In this document: piece after piece, positions 25,504 through 32,422 of the stretch | How positions within the stretch are numbered: position 1 is the stretch's first letter | How the letters are laid out: the number at the start of each line of letters is the position of its first letter | Notes under the pieces: generated by a model | Told to the model about the DNA's origin: nothing | The model's database searches: none | Seen by the model: only the letters and a program-made list of their open reading frames with translations | From: Clostridium sp. CAG:964 | Lineage (GTDB): Bacteria; Bacillota; Clostridia; Oscillospirales; Acutalibacteraceae | NCBI GenBank assembly: GCA_000435335.1 | Contig: FR891329.1 | Location: 127,540-169,170, forward strand | DNA length: 41,631 bases | Reading direction: 5' to 3' | Program-made: the position numbers and the translations under genes

Positions 25504-26826
25504 TTATTTATCGCCACGCTCACGAATTACAAATCGTATTGGCGTACCCTCAAGTCCAAAGGTATCTCTTATTCTGTTTTCTAAATATCTTTGATACGAA
25601 AAATGGAAAAGCTGTGCTGAATTAACAAAGCAGACAAATGTAGGCGGCTTTGTACTTGCCTGAGTCATATAGAATATTTTCAGCCTTCTGCCCTTGTCGG
25701 TAGGCGGCTGTACTCTTGCTGTTGCCTGTGCCAGTATATCGTTTAATGCACCGGTTTTAATTCTCATGGAGTTGGCGTTGGCAACAGCCTTTATCATTTC
25801 AAACAGCTTGTCAAGTCTTTGACCTGTTTTTGCAGAAATGAAAATCATAGGTGCATACGACATAAAGGAAAAGTCCTTTTCTAAATCCTTTTTATACGAA
25901 CTCATAGTAGTGCCGTCTTTTTCTATGGCGTCCCATTTATTTACCGCTATAATACAGGCCTTGCCTGCCTCATGTGCTAAGCCGGCTACCTTAGAATCCT
26001 GCTCGGTAAAGCCCTCTGTGGCGTCAATCATAATTACGCACACATCACTGCGTTCAATAGCCATTTTAGCCCTTATAATGCTGTATTTTTCTATAGCGTC
26101 GTCAACCTTGTTTTTCCGTCGCATACCCGCAGTATCGGTAAAGTTGAAAATACCGTATTCATTTTCGACAGTAGTGTCAATGGAATCTCGTGTTGTTCCT
26201 GCAATGTTAGAAACTATACAGCGTTCTTCACCTGTAATTCTGTTAATAAGTGAGCTTTTGCCCACATTCGGTTTACCTATAACGGCTACATTAACTACCT
26301 CGCCGTCGTTGTCCTCCCATGCACTGTCCGGAATATGGCTGAATACTGCCTCAAGCAGGTCGCCTGTTCCGTGTCCGTGTACCGAAGACACCTGTATAGG
26401 ATCCCCCAAGCCTAGGTTATAAAATTCGTAAAAGCCCGGGTCAGGCTCGCCTATTCTGTCGCACTTATTTACACACAAAACCACCGGTCTGCCGCTTTTT
26501 TGCAGCATTGTAGCAACCTCTATATCGGTTGTGACTAAACCGCTTTTTAAGTCGGTTACAAGTATAATTACATCTGCCGCATCAATGGCAAGCTCTGCCT
26601 GCCTGCGCATCTGCTTTAAAATAATATCGTCAGAATAGGGCTCTATACCGCCGGTGTCTATAATATCGGCAGTTTTGTCAAGCCATTCTACCTTGCCGTA
26701 AATTCTGTCACGGGTTACTCCGGGAGTGTCGTCTACTATTGATATTCTTTCTCCCACCAGCTTGTTAAACAAAGTAGACTTGCCTACATTTGGTCTGCCT
26801 ACAATAGCTATTACAGGTCTTGCCAT
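25504..26826 (-). CDS. der: Ribosome assembly GTPase Der (EngA)
   Basis: A 440-residue protein with two tandem G domains (GRPNVGKST/DTPG/NKCD, then GKPNVGKSS/DTAGMRRK/NKWD) and a C-terminal KH-like domain. The double G domain is unique to Der, which acts in 50S assembly. It begins MARPVIAIVGRPNVGKSTL after a good GGAGGTAAT site. Gene order DUF512-der-plsY is common in Clostridia. Confidence 0.97.
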   Translation of the reverse strand: MARPVIAIVGRPNVGKSTLFNKLVGERISIVDDTPGVTRDRIYGKVEWLDKTADIIDTGGIEPYSDDIILKQMRRQAELAIDAADVIILVTDLKSGLVTTDIEVATMLQKSGRPVVLCVNKCDRIGEPDPGFYEFYNLGLGDPIQVSSVHGHGTGDLLEAVFSHIPDSAWEDNDGEVVNVAVIGKPNVGKSSLINRITGEERCIVSNIAGTTRDSIDTTVENEYGIFNFTDTAGMRRKNKVDDAIEKYSIIRAKMAIERSDVCVIMIDATEGFTEQDSKVAGLAHEAGKACIIAVNKWDAIEKDGTTMSSYKKDLEKDFSFMSYAPMIFISAKTGQRLDKLFEMIKAVANANSMRIKTGALNDILAQATARVQPPTDKGRRLKIFYMTQASTKPPTFVCFVNSAQLFHFSYQRYLENRIRDTFGLEGTPIRFVIRERGDK

Positions 26827-26851
26827 ATTATTACCTCCTTAATAAATAAGC

Positions 26852-28153
26852 TTAACTTAATATTTCAGCCAACATTTTTTCTCCGCTGTTTGGAACAGGC
26901 ACAACATCTATGCTAAGTTTTTCTTTTACCTCCTCAAGTGATATATCGTCAAGAAAAATATCGCCCTCACGCCTAAGCATAACAGACGGAATAAGCAGCT
27001 TGTCCCCTAAGCCTATACCTGTAAGCTGGGCTATCAGGTCTTGGCCTGTTATCAGCCCCGACACATTTATGCCGCCGCCGAAAAATTTATTTTTTATACC
27101 TATTACATTAATTTTTACATTACTGAACTTCTTTGTAACATTGCCCAGTAAATCATTTAAAAAGTCACGCACGCCTGTTCCGCAGGCTATGGTCAGATGA
27201 ATATTTTTGTCTATACTTTCGTATTCCTCAAGTGCCCACATAACCTCATCTCTAAGTAGCGAAAGCATGCCCACTCCGTTGTCAAGCTGGTCAAAGTCCT
27301 CATAAAAGTCGGCCTCGGGAATTTCTCTGCCGGACTTCAGGTAAAATTCGTCCGATGCAAAAACAATTCTGCTGCCGTATTTTTCTTTGAATTTATCACC
27401 GTAGCTTTCGATAAGCTCCAGCGTTTCAAGTGCGGTTTCCTTTGTATATTCTACCAAAGGGAACAGTCCCTTTCTGTACGCAGTAAGTCCCACAGGAACA
27501 ACGGCAATACATTCCACAGACGGATACAGTGCCTCAAGGTCGGTTAATGTACGCTCCAGCTCCTTGCCGTCGTTAATGCCCGGGCAGGAAACAATCTGGC
27601 AATTTATTTTTATGCCGGCCTCTGCAAACTTAGGCAGTACGCTTAGTACTTCTCCGGCAAAGCGGTTTTTCATCATCTTTACCCTTAACTCCGGGTTCGT
27701 GGTATGCACAGACACATTTATGGGGCTTATGTGCATTTTAATAATTCTGTCTATTTCGTGCTGTGACAGGTTGGTAAGAGTTATATAGTTGCCAAACAAA
27801 AACGAAAGTCTGGAGTCATCATCTTTAAAGTAAAGACTTTCTCTCATTCCCTTTGGCATTTGGTCAATAAAACAAAATATGCACTTGTTTCGGCAGGAAT
27901 GCTGCTTGTCCATAAGATAGGTTTCAAACTCCAAGCCGATTTCCTCGTATTCTCCCTTGTGAATTTTCACATTTCGTACAATACCACAGGCATTTTCAAT
28001 CTCAAGCAAAACATCACGAGAGGTTTGGTAAAATCTATAATCAAGCACATCTACAATTTCATTGCCGTTAATTGACAGAAGCTTTTCCTTTGGCAGTATT
28101 CCTGCTCGGTCTGCTCTGCTGTTTTTGCTTACAGTCGAAATTACTACTGCCAT
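26852..28153 (-). CDS. PDZ + radical SAM + DUF512 protein
   Basis: A 433-residue protein with an N-terminal PDZ-like domain (SRADRAGILPKEKLLSINGNEI), a radical-SAM-type cysteine motif CxxxCxxC at C87, C91 and C94 (SCRNKCIFCFIDQMP) and a C-terminal DUF512 domain. It is a well-conserved clostridial family of unknown reaction, usually next to der, as here. Start at 28153 with GGTGAAGAA upstream. Confidence 0.92.
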   Translation of the reverse strand: MAVVISTVSKNSRADRAGILPKEKLLSINGNEIVDVLDYRFYQTSRDVLLEIENACGIVRNVKIHKGEYEEIGLEFETYLMDKQHSCRNKCIFCFIDQMPKGMRESLYFKDDDSRLSFLFGNYITLTNLSQHEIDRIIKMHISPINVSVHTTNPELRVKMMKNRFAGEVLSVLPKFAEAGIKINCQIVSCPGINDGKELERTLTDLEALYPSVECIAVVPVGLTAYRKGLFPLVEYTKETALETLELIESYGDKFKEKYGSRIVFASDEFYLKSGREIPEADFYEDFDQLDNGVGMLSLLRDEVMWALEEYESIDKNIHLTIACGTGVRDFLNDLLGNVTKKFSNVKINVIGIKNKFFGGGINVSGLITGQDLIAQLTGIGLGDKLLIPSVMLRREGDIFLDDISLEEVKEKLSIDVVPVPNSGEKMLAEILS

Positions 28154-28362
28154 TTCTTCACCGCCGTTTAATATGATATACTACAAGCACACACTGTTTA
28201 TTTTACCACAAAGGTTAAAAATCTTCCACACAAATAATCACGGCGTCGGAAATGAATTGTTGGTAAATTTACACTAAATAGCAGCTGTAAAAAATATGGG
28301 TGCTTTGCAATGTCTGTTTAATGTTCTTTACCCTGTATAAAATGCACCTTGCCGAAAGGCTG

Positions 28363-28391
28363 TTTACTACAGCTGCCGATTATGATATATT
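28363..28391 (+). promoter_or_regulatory. Promoter of the LytTR-ABC operon
   Basis: TTTACT (28363-28368), 17-nt spacer, TATATT (28386-28391) with an extended TGA before it. The start codon lies 22 nt downstream. The remaining part of 28154-28412 shows no gene. Confidence 0.6.
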
Positions 28392-28412
28392 TTAGCTGTA
28401 AGGGGGAACAAT

Positions 28413-28850
28413 ATGAAGCTGACTGTAGAACAAGACAATAAATATGACGAACCGGAGATTATAATTCGCTGTTCCGGTATAAATGCTGAATTGCAAAAAA
28501 TAATTGACGAGGTAAATGTATGCTCCTTTACCGTAAAAGGCTATAAGGACGGTTATGTGCGGAAAATCCACCACGACAGCATTTGCTACATAGAAAGCGT
28601 AGACGAAAAAACCTTTATATATTGTGCAGACAGTATTTATGAATGTAAAATGAAGCTTTATGAGCTTGAAGAGGTACTTGTAAATTCGTCGTTTGTAAGA
28701 ATAAGTAAGGGCTGTATCTTGAATATACATTTTATCGAAAAGGTAAAGCCGCTTTTAAACGGGAAATATGAGGTGCTTTTGTTAAATCGTGAAAAGCTGA
28801 TAATTAATCGGCATTATGTACCTGTATTTAAAAAGAAATTCGGGCTTTAA
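28413..28850 (+). CDS. LytTR DNA-binding domain regulator
   Basis: A 145-residue protein with no receiver domain and a LytTR domain from about residue 45 (YVRKIHHDSICYIESVDEKTFIYC ... FVRISKGCILNIHFIEKVKPLLNGKYEVLL). Such single-domain regulators typically sit in front of a DUF3021 membrane protein, as here, and are thought to control the adjacent transporter. RBS AAGGGGG. Confidence 0.9.
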   Translation: MKLTVEQDNKYDEPEIIIRCSGINAELQKIIDEVNVCSFTVKGYKDGYVRKIHHDSICYIESVDEKTFIYCADSIYECKMKLYELEEVLVNSSFVRISKGCILNIHFIEKVKPLLNGKYEVLLLNREKLIINRHYVPVFKKKFGL

Positions 28851-28863
28851 GGAGGGCTTAGCA

Positions 28864-29307
28864 ATGCAAAGGTTGAAGTATTATATAAATGTTTTTTTAT
28901 CCTCATACGCTATAGCGTCTGTAGTGATAGCAGCTGTAAACTACTTTTCAGGCACAACATCTATAAATACCCTTTGGGTATTCCAAATGGCCTTTTTGTG
29001 CCTTGCCATAACAATATTAATGCTGCTGACTGACATTCTGACAGAAAAGCTTTACAAATCCACACCGCCTGTCTGGCTGTTTATACTATTGGGCATTATT
29101 GAGGTTTCCGCCTGTGTACTGCTTATTGGCGGGCTTTGGTATAACTGGTTTGATTTTAACGCCTTCTGGATTTTGGCAGTGCTGGCAATAGATGTAATAA
29201 TATATTTTGCCGTATTTGGAGTAATGCTGCTTCAGGAAAAACAATCTGCCGACAGCATAAATAAAATTATAGAAAGTGAGCGGAAAAAGAATGGACAAGA
29301 TTATTGA
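28864..29307 (+). CDS. DUF3021 family membrane protein
   Basis: A 147-residue protein with four membrane segments (YAIASVVIAAV, FQMAFLCLAITILMLL, LFILLGIIEVSACVLLIGGLW, ILAVLAIDVIIYFAVFGVML). Start ATG 28864 follows AAGGAGGG. LytTR-DUF3021 pairs recur in Firmicutes; the membrane protein may sense signals for, or inhibit, the regulator. It overlaps the ABC ATPase gene by 17 nt. Confidence 0.85.
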   Translation: MQRLKYYINVFLSSYAIASVVIAAVNYFSGTTSINTLWVFQMAFLCLAITILMLLTDILTEKLYKSTPPVWLFILLGIIEVSACVLLIGGLWYNWFDFNAFWILAVLAIDVIIYFAVFGVMLLQEKQSADSINKIIESERKKNGQDY

Positions 29308-30208
29308 GGTTAAGAACTTAAAAAAATCCTACGGAGATGTTCACGCTGTAAAGGACATAAGCTTTTATGTAGAGGCAGGAAAGCTGTTCGCCTTTTTAGG
29401 GCCAAACGGTGCCGGTAAGTCCACAACTATAGATATGATTACCACTTTTTTAAAGCCGGACAGCGGCGAGGTTACTATATGTGGCAGTAAGCTTGGCGAA
29501 AACGACAACGAAATACGCCGAAATATAGGTGCGGTATTTCAAGACGGTGTGCTTGATAAACTGCTTACCATAAAAGAGAACATAACCCTGCGTGGAAGCT
29601 TCTACGGACTAAGTCGTGAACAGCTGTGCAAAAACACAGAAAGAGCTATGGAGGTATCCGGCGTAACCGACATTCAAAATAGAAAATACGGTAAGCTTTC
29701 CGGCGGACAGCGCAGGCGTGCCGACATAGCAAGAGCATTGGTAAACACACCAAAAATTCTTTTTCTTGACGAGCCTACCACCGGACTTGACCCACAAACA
29801 AGAAAAACGGTATGGGAAACCATAAGGCAGCTGCAGGCTGAAACCAAAATGACTGTGTTTTTAACCACTCACTATATGGAAGAGGCGGCTGAGGCTGATT
29901 ATGTGGTTGTAATTGATAACGGACTTATTGCCGCAAGGGGTACGCCTACGCAGCTAAAGGAGCAGTATGCAACCGATATACTGAAGATTACACCAAAGGC
30001 CAACAACCCACAGGTTAAAAAATACTTAGCGGCTCAGGGTATTGATTTTACCGAAAAAGGCACTGAAATTGAGGTAAAAATAAAAACCACCATGGAGGCA
30101 CTGCCTGTTATTGAAAGCTGTAAAGATAACATAGACGGCTTTGAGGTTTTAAGGGGTACAATGGACGATGCATTTATTGCTATAACAGGAAAGGAGATAC
30201 GAGAATGA
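29291..30208 (+). CDS. ABC transporter ATP-binding protein (drug-export type)
   Basis: A 305-residue ATPase with Walker A (GPNGAGKST), signature LSGGQ, Walker B (ILFLDEPTTGLDP) and the switch His in TTHYMEEA, plus a C-terminal domain as in DrrA/CcmA-type exporters. Start ATG 29291. It overlaps the permease by 4 nt. Under the LytTR regulator it probably exports a drug or peptide; the substrate is unknown. Confidence 0.93.
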   Translation: MDKIIEVKNLKKSYGDVHAVKDISFYVEAGKLFAFLGPNGAGKSTTIDMITTFLKPDSGEVTICGSKLGENDNEIRRNIGAVFQDGVLDKLLTIKENITLRGSFYGLSREQLCKNTERAMEVSGVTDIQNRKYGKLSGGQRRRADIARALVNTPKILFLDEPTTGLDPQTRKTVWETIRQLQAETKMTVFLTTHYMEEAAEADYVVVIDNGLIAARGTPTQLKEQYATDILKITPKANNPQVKKYLAAQGIDFTEKGTEIEVKIKTTMEALPVIESCKDNIDGFEVLRGTMDDAFIAITGKEIRE

Positions 30209-31089
30209 TTTTATTTGCAAAACGAAATTTAAAGGTATATTTCAGAGATAAAGGAAGCGTATTCTTTTCAATACTTTCAGTTTTAATCGTTATAGGCTTG
30301 TATGCTTTTTTCCTGGGTGACCAGCTTATAAAAAGCGTAGAAAACTTTGACGAATCAAGAACAAACGAAATAAAATTTCTTGTAAACAGCTGGCTTATTG
30401 CCGGAATACTTTCGGTAACTTCAATATCCACTACCCTGGGTGCTTTTGGTGTTATTGTAGATGACAAGGTTAAAAAAATAGACAAAGACTTTCGCTGTTC
30501 TCCTATTTCACGCAGCTCTATAGCCGGCGGATATATATTAAATTCCTTTTTAATCGGCGTTATTATGAGCGTAATAGCCTTTGCAGCCGGTGAAATATTT
30601 ATTGTTGCAAGCGGAGGAGAGCTTCTGCCTTTTGAATCTATACTAAAGGTACTGGGAATGATATTGCTTGCTGTGCTTTCTGCTTCATCGATGATGTTCT
30701 TTGTAGTATCATTCTTTAATAGTACCAACGCTTATGCAACGGCAAGCACAATAATAGGTACTCTAATAGGCTTTATAACCGGTATGTACCTGCCCGTTGG
30801 CTCTATGCCCGAAGGAGTAGCTACTGTGGTAAAGCTATTCCCAATATCACACGCCGCATCTATTTTCAGAAAGATATTTATGGCTGTTCCGTTTGAGCAA
30901 ACCTTTGAGGGTGTACCAAAGGAGGCTGCCGACACCGCTGTAAATACACTTCGGCAAGACCTGGGAGTTGATTTCACAATAGGCAGTTGGGATGTAAGTA
31001 TACTTGACAGCATTTTAATTCTTGTTGCCTCTGCAATACTGTTCTACATTTTAGGTATTATAGTTATTTCCCGAAAGAGAAAGGTTTAA
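30205..31089 (+). CDS. ABC-2 type transporter permease
   Basis: A 294-residue permease with six hydrophobic segments: VFFSILSVLIVIGLYAFFL, then a soluble loop, WLIAGILSVTSIST, ILNSFLIGVIMSVIAFAAG, LGMILLAVLSASSMMFFVV, IGTLIGFITGMYLPVG and the C-terminal ILILVASAILFYILGIIVI. It is the ABC-2 partner of the preceding ATPase. The operon ends at the palindromic terminator 31195-31235. Confidence 0.92.
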   Translation: MILFAKRNLKVYFRDKGSVFFSILSVLIVIGLYAFFLGDQLIKSVENFDESRTNEIKFLVNSWLIAGILSVTSISTTLGAFGVIVDDKVKKIDKDFRCSPISRSSIAGGYILNSFLIGVIMSVIAFAAGEIFIVASGGELLPFESILKVLGMILLAVLSASSMMFFVVSFFNSTNAYATASTIIGTLIGFITGMYLPVGSMPEGVATVVKLFPISHAASIFRKIFMAVPFEQTFEGVPKEAADTAVNTLRQDLGVDFTIGSWDVSILDSILILVASAILFYILGIIVISRKRKV

Positions 31090-31194
31090 TATTTTCAGGC
31101 TTAATACCTTTTGGGTATAGCGTGCAACATAGCTGGCAGCATAAAAAGCACTTGCCATATGCAGGGGCTTTCAGCTGCTAAAATAATTGAAGCA

Positions 31195-31235
31195 AAAAGG
31201 GCAAGCTACAGATTAAATTCTGTGCTTGCCCTTTT
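31195..31235. terminator. Palindromic terminator repeat, copy 2
   Basis: The same element as at 23837-23877: stem AAAAGGGCAAGC/GCTTGCCCTTTT (31195-31206 with 31224-31235), 17-nt inner part that can extend the stem. Two differences from copy 1; one changes an inner G-U to A-U and so keeps pairing. Confidence 0.85.
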
Positions 31236-31424
31236 TGTGTGCTGACCTTAACACTTGCTATAAATGACCTTGGCTTGTGTATACACCGGCGTTATAAACT
31301 TGTATTTTCAAAAAGAGTGGGTAGTTTATGGGACAGTAAATAATTTATAATTGTGTTATAGGTTAGCCGAAATGTCAAAGTGAGGCTGCGATTTTTAGAT
31401 AAAAACGAGGCCTGATTTTGTGTT

Positions 31425-31445
31425 CCAATATGGATAGATTTAATG
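31425..31445 (-). repeat. Degenerate CRISPR repeat psi-R2
   Basis: Matches the first 21 bases of the array repeat at 17 positions, with AATCTATCCATA and TGG intact. It lacks the 3' handle. It lies 20 nt downstream of psi-R1 on the minus strand. Confidence 0.78.
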
Positions 31446-31465
31446 TGATTTTTTAAATAGATACT

Positions 31466-31495
31466 ATTTAAAATCCAATGTGGTTTAATTTGCCG
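31466..31495 (-). repeat. Degenerate CRISPR repeat psi-R1
   Basis: Matches the array repeat at 21 of 30 positions on the minus strand; the last 12 (TGGATTTTAAAT) are identical. The 5' half has decayed and most of the hairpin's left arm is lost. Confidence 0.8.
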
Positions 31496-31532
31496 ATAGG
31501 TTTATAACTGCTGTAAAACAACAACCCTATAC

Positions 31533-31561
31533 AATATATCATAATTAAAATAAAAAAGCAA
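31533..31561 (-). promoter_or_regulatory. Putative promoter of the crRNA-like RNA
   Basis: On the minus strand TTGCTT (31556-31561), 17-nt spacer and TATATT (31533-31538) with an extended TGA. It would start transcription near 31526, about 30 nt before psi-R1. Confidence 0.6.
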
Positions 31562-31578
31562 ATTATAAATTATTAGCC

Positions 31579-31593
31579 TAAATATATACTAGG
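31579..31593 (-). promoter_or_regulatory. Predicted target site of the crRNA-like RNA next to the cas promoter
   Basis: On the minus strand 5'-CCT (31591-31593, a PAM-like trinucleotide) is followed by AGTATATATTTA (31579-31590). This equals the pseudo-spacer start AGTATCTATTTA except at position 6, the position type I complexes do not read. The site ends 3 nt before the cas -35 box and lies between the two divergent promoters. Confidence 0.6.
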
Positions 31594-31595
31594 TG

Positions 31596-31624
31596 TTGAC
31601 AAAACAAGCGGGCGGTTGTATACT
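31596..31624 (+). promoter_or_regulatory. Promoter of the cas operon
   Basis: TTGACA (31596-31601), exactly 17 nt, TATACT (31619-31624): near-consensus, 57 nt before the cas6 start. In the 590-bp gene-free stretch 31090-31680 I see the terminator repeat, the crRNA-like element and this promoter; 31236-31415 shows nothing I can name. Confidence 0.85.
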
Positions 31625-31680
31625 TAAAACATCAAAGGTAATAATTTTTATACTTTTGAAATAAATAAATGGAGGGTAAA

Positions 31681-32421
31681 ATGAGAATTGAATTGCAATT
31701 TGTGTTGAAAAATTGTAAGCTGCCTTTTGACTACAGGAGAGTTTTTCTTGCTTTTTTTAAAAAAGCTTTGACTGAAATTGCCGACGGCAGGTTTTACCGA
31801 GAGTATTATTCGGACCCAACGGTTAGAAAATTTACCTTTGCGGTAAATTTGCCTAAGCCGGTTTTTGACAAAGGCGAGATTACTCTTGGGAAAAATCAGG
31901 TACGGCTTACATTTTCAACAGTAGACACAAACACCGGTTATGTTTTTATGTCAGCCTTTATAAAGCAAAAAGGCAAAAGTATGCCGGCACCATTAAAAAA
32001 TTGCTTAACACTTGATAGTGTTAGGAGGCTTCCCGAAAAAAGTGTAAGCTCCGGCTCGGTACTCATAAAAATGTTGAGTCCTTTGTGTATCAGGGAGCAT
32101 ACCAAGCAGGAAAACGCTGACAAGTATTATTCGGTTGCCGGAGATGATTTTAAACAGGCGGCAAAAGGGATTATTACTGCTCAGCTTGTAAACGCCGGCT
32201 TTACCGAAAAAATGGCAGAGGAGTTTTCGATAACTCCTGTTGATGCCAAAAAAACAGTAGTGTACCATTACAACAGCTATATTGAGTGTAGCTTGGGTAT
32301 GTTTATTATTGAAGCAGACAGCACGATTATAAACTATTTGCTGAAGAATGGCATAGGTTCACGAAAATCAGCTGGTTTTGGACTTGCTGAGCTAATAGCC
32401 GAGGGCGGGGAGGTGATATAA
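31681..32421 (+). CDS. cas6: CRISPR endoribonuclease Cas6
   Basis: Cas6 cuts the CRISPR transcript within repeats and leaves the 8-nt 5' handle. The 246-residue protein has the RAMP fold ending in the glycine-rich loop GIGSRKSAGFGLAEL at the C-terminus, and His in the N-terminal half is not prominent. Start ATG 31681 is preferred: the upstream in-frame ATG at 31669 is part of the ribosome site ATGGAGGG. It is the first gene of the cas operon; cas8b starts 1 nt after its stop. Confidence 0.88.
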   Translation: MRIELQFVLKNCKLPFDYRRVFLAFFKKALTEIADGRFYREYYSDPTVRKFTFAVNLPKPVFDKGEITLGKNQVRLTFSTVDTNTGYVFMSAFIKQKGKSMPAPLKNCLTLDSVRRLPEKSVSSGSVLIKMLSPLCIREHTKQENADKYYSVAGDDFKQAAKGIITAQLVNAGFTEKMAEEFSITPVDAKKTVVYHYNSYIECSLGMFIIEADSTIINYLLKNGIGSRKSAGFGLAELIAEGGEVI

Positions 32422-32422
32422 A

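Larger units (their letters stand above)
31416..31526 (-). ncRNA. Putative crRNA-like regulatory RNA (CreR-like degenerate mini-CRISPR)
   Basis: On the minus strand a degenerate repeat (31466-31495), a 20-nt pseudo-spacer (31446-31465) and a second degenerate repeat (31425-31445) follow a good promoter (31533-31561). The first repeat keeps its last 12 bases, including the 8-nt crRNA 5' handle TTTTAAAT. The second keeps the 12 bases AATCTATCCATA. Cas6 could therefore release a crRNA-like RNA with handle plus pseudo-spacer starting AGTATCTATTTA. Its first 12 nt match a site beside the cas promoter. RNA ends are approximate. The architecture is as in CreA/CreR RNAs of type I-B systems; function here is inferred. 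Confidence 0.62.

Noticed and set aside
30180..30728. 182-codon minus-strand frame
   Set aside because: It is fully antisense to the ABC permease, which has clear membrane segments and a coupled start.
31236..31415. Possible small toxin gene (CreT-like) beside the degenerate repeats
   Set aside because: CreTA modules have a small toxin RNA or ORF whose promoter is the target of the crRNA-like RNA. Here the seed match is to the cas promoter and I see no ORF with a ribosome site or clear promoter in this stretch, so a CreR-type regulator fits better.
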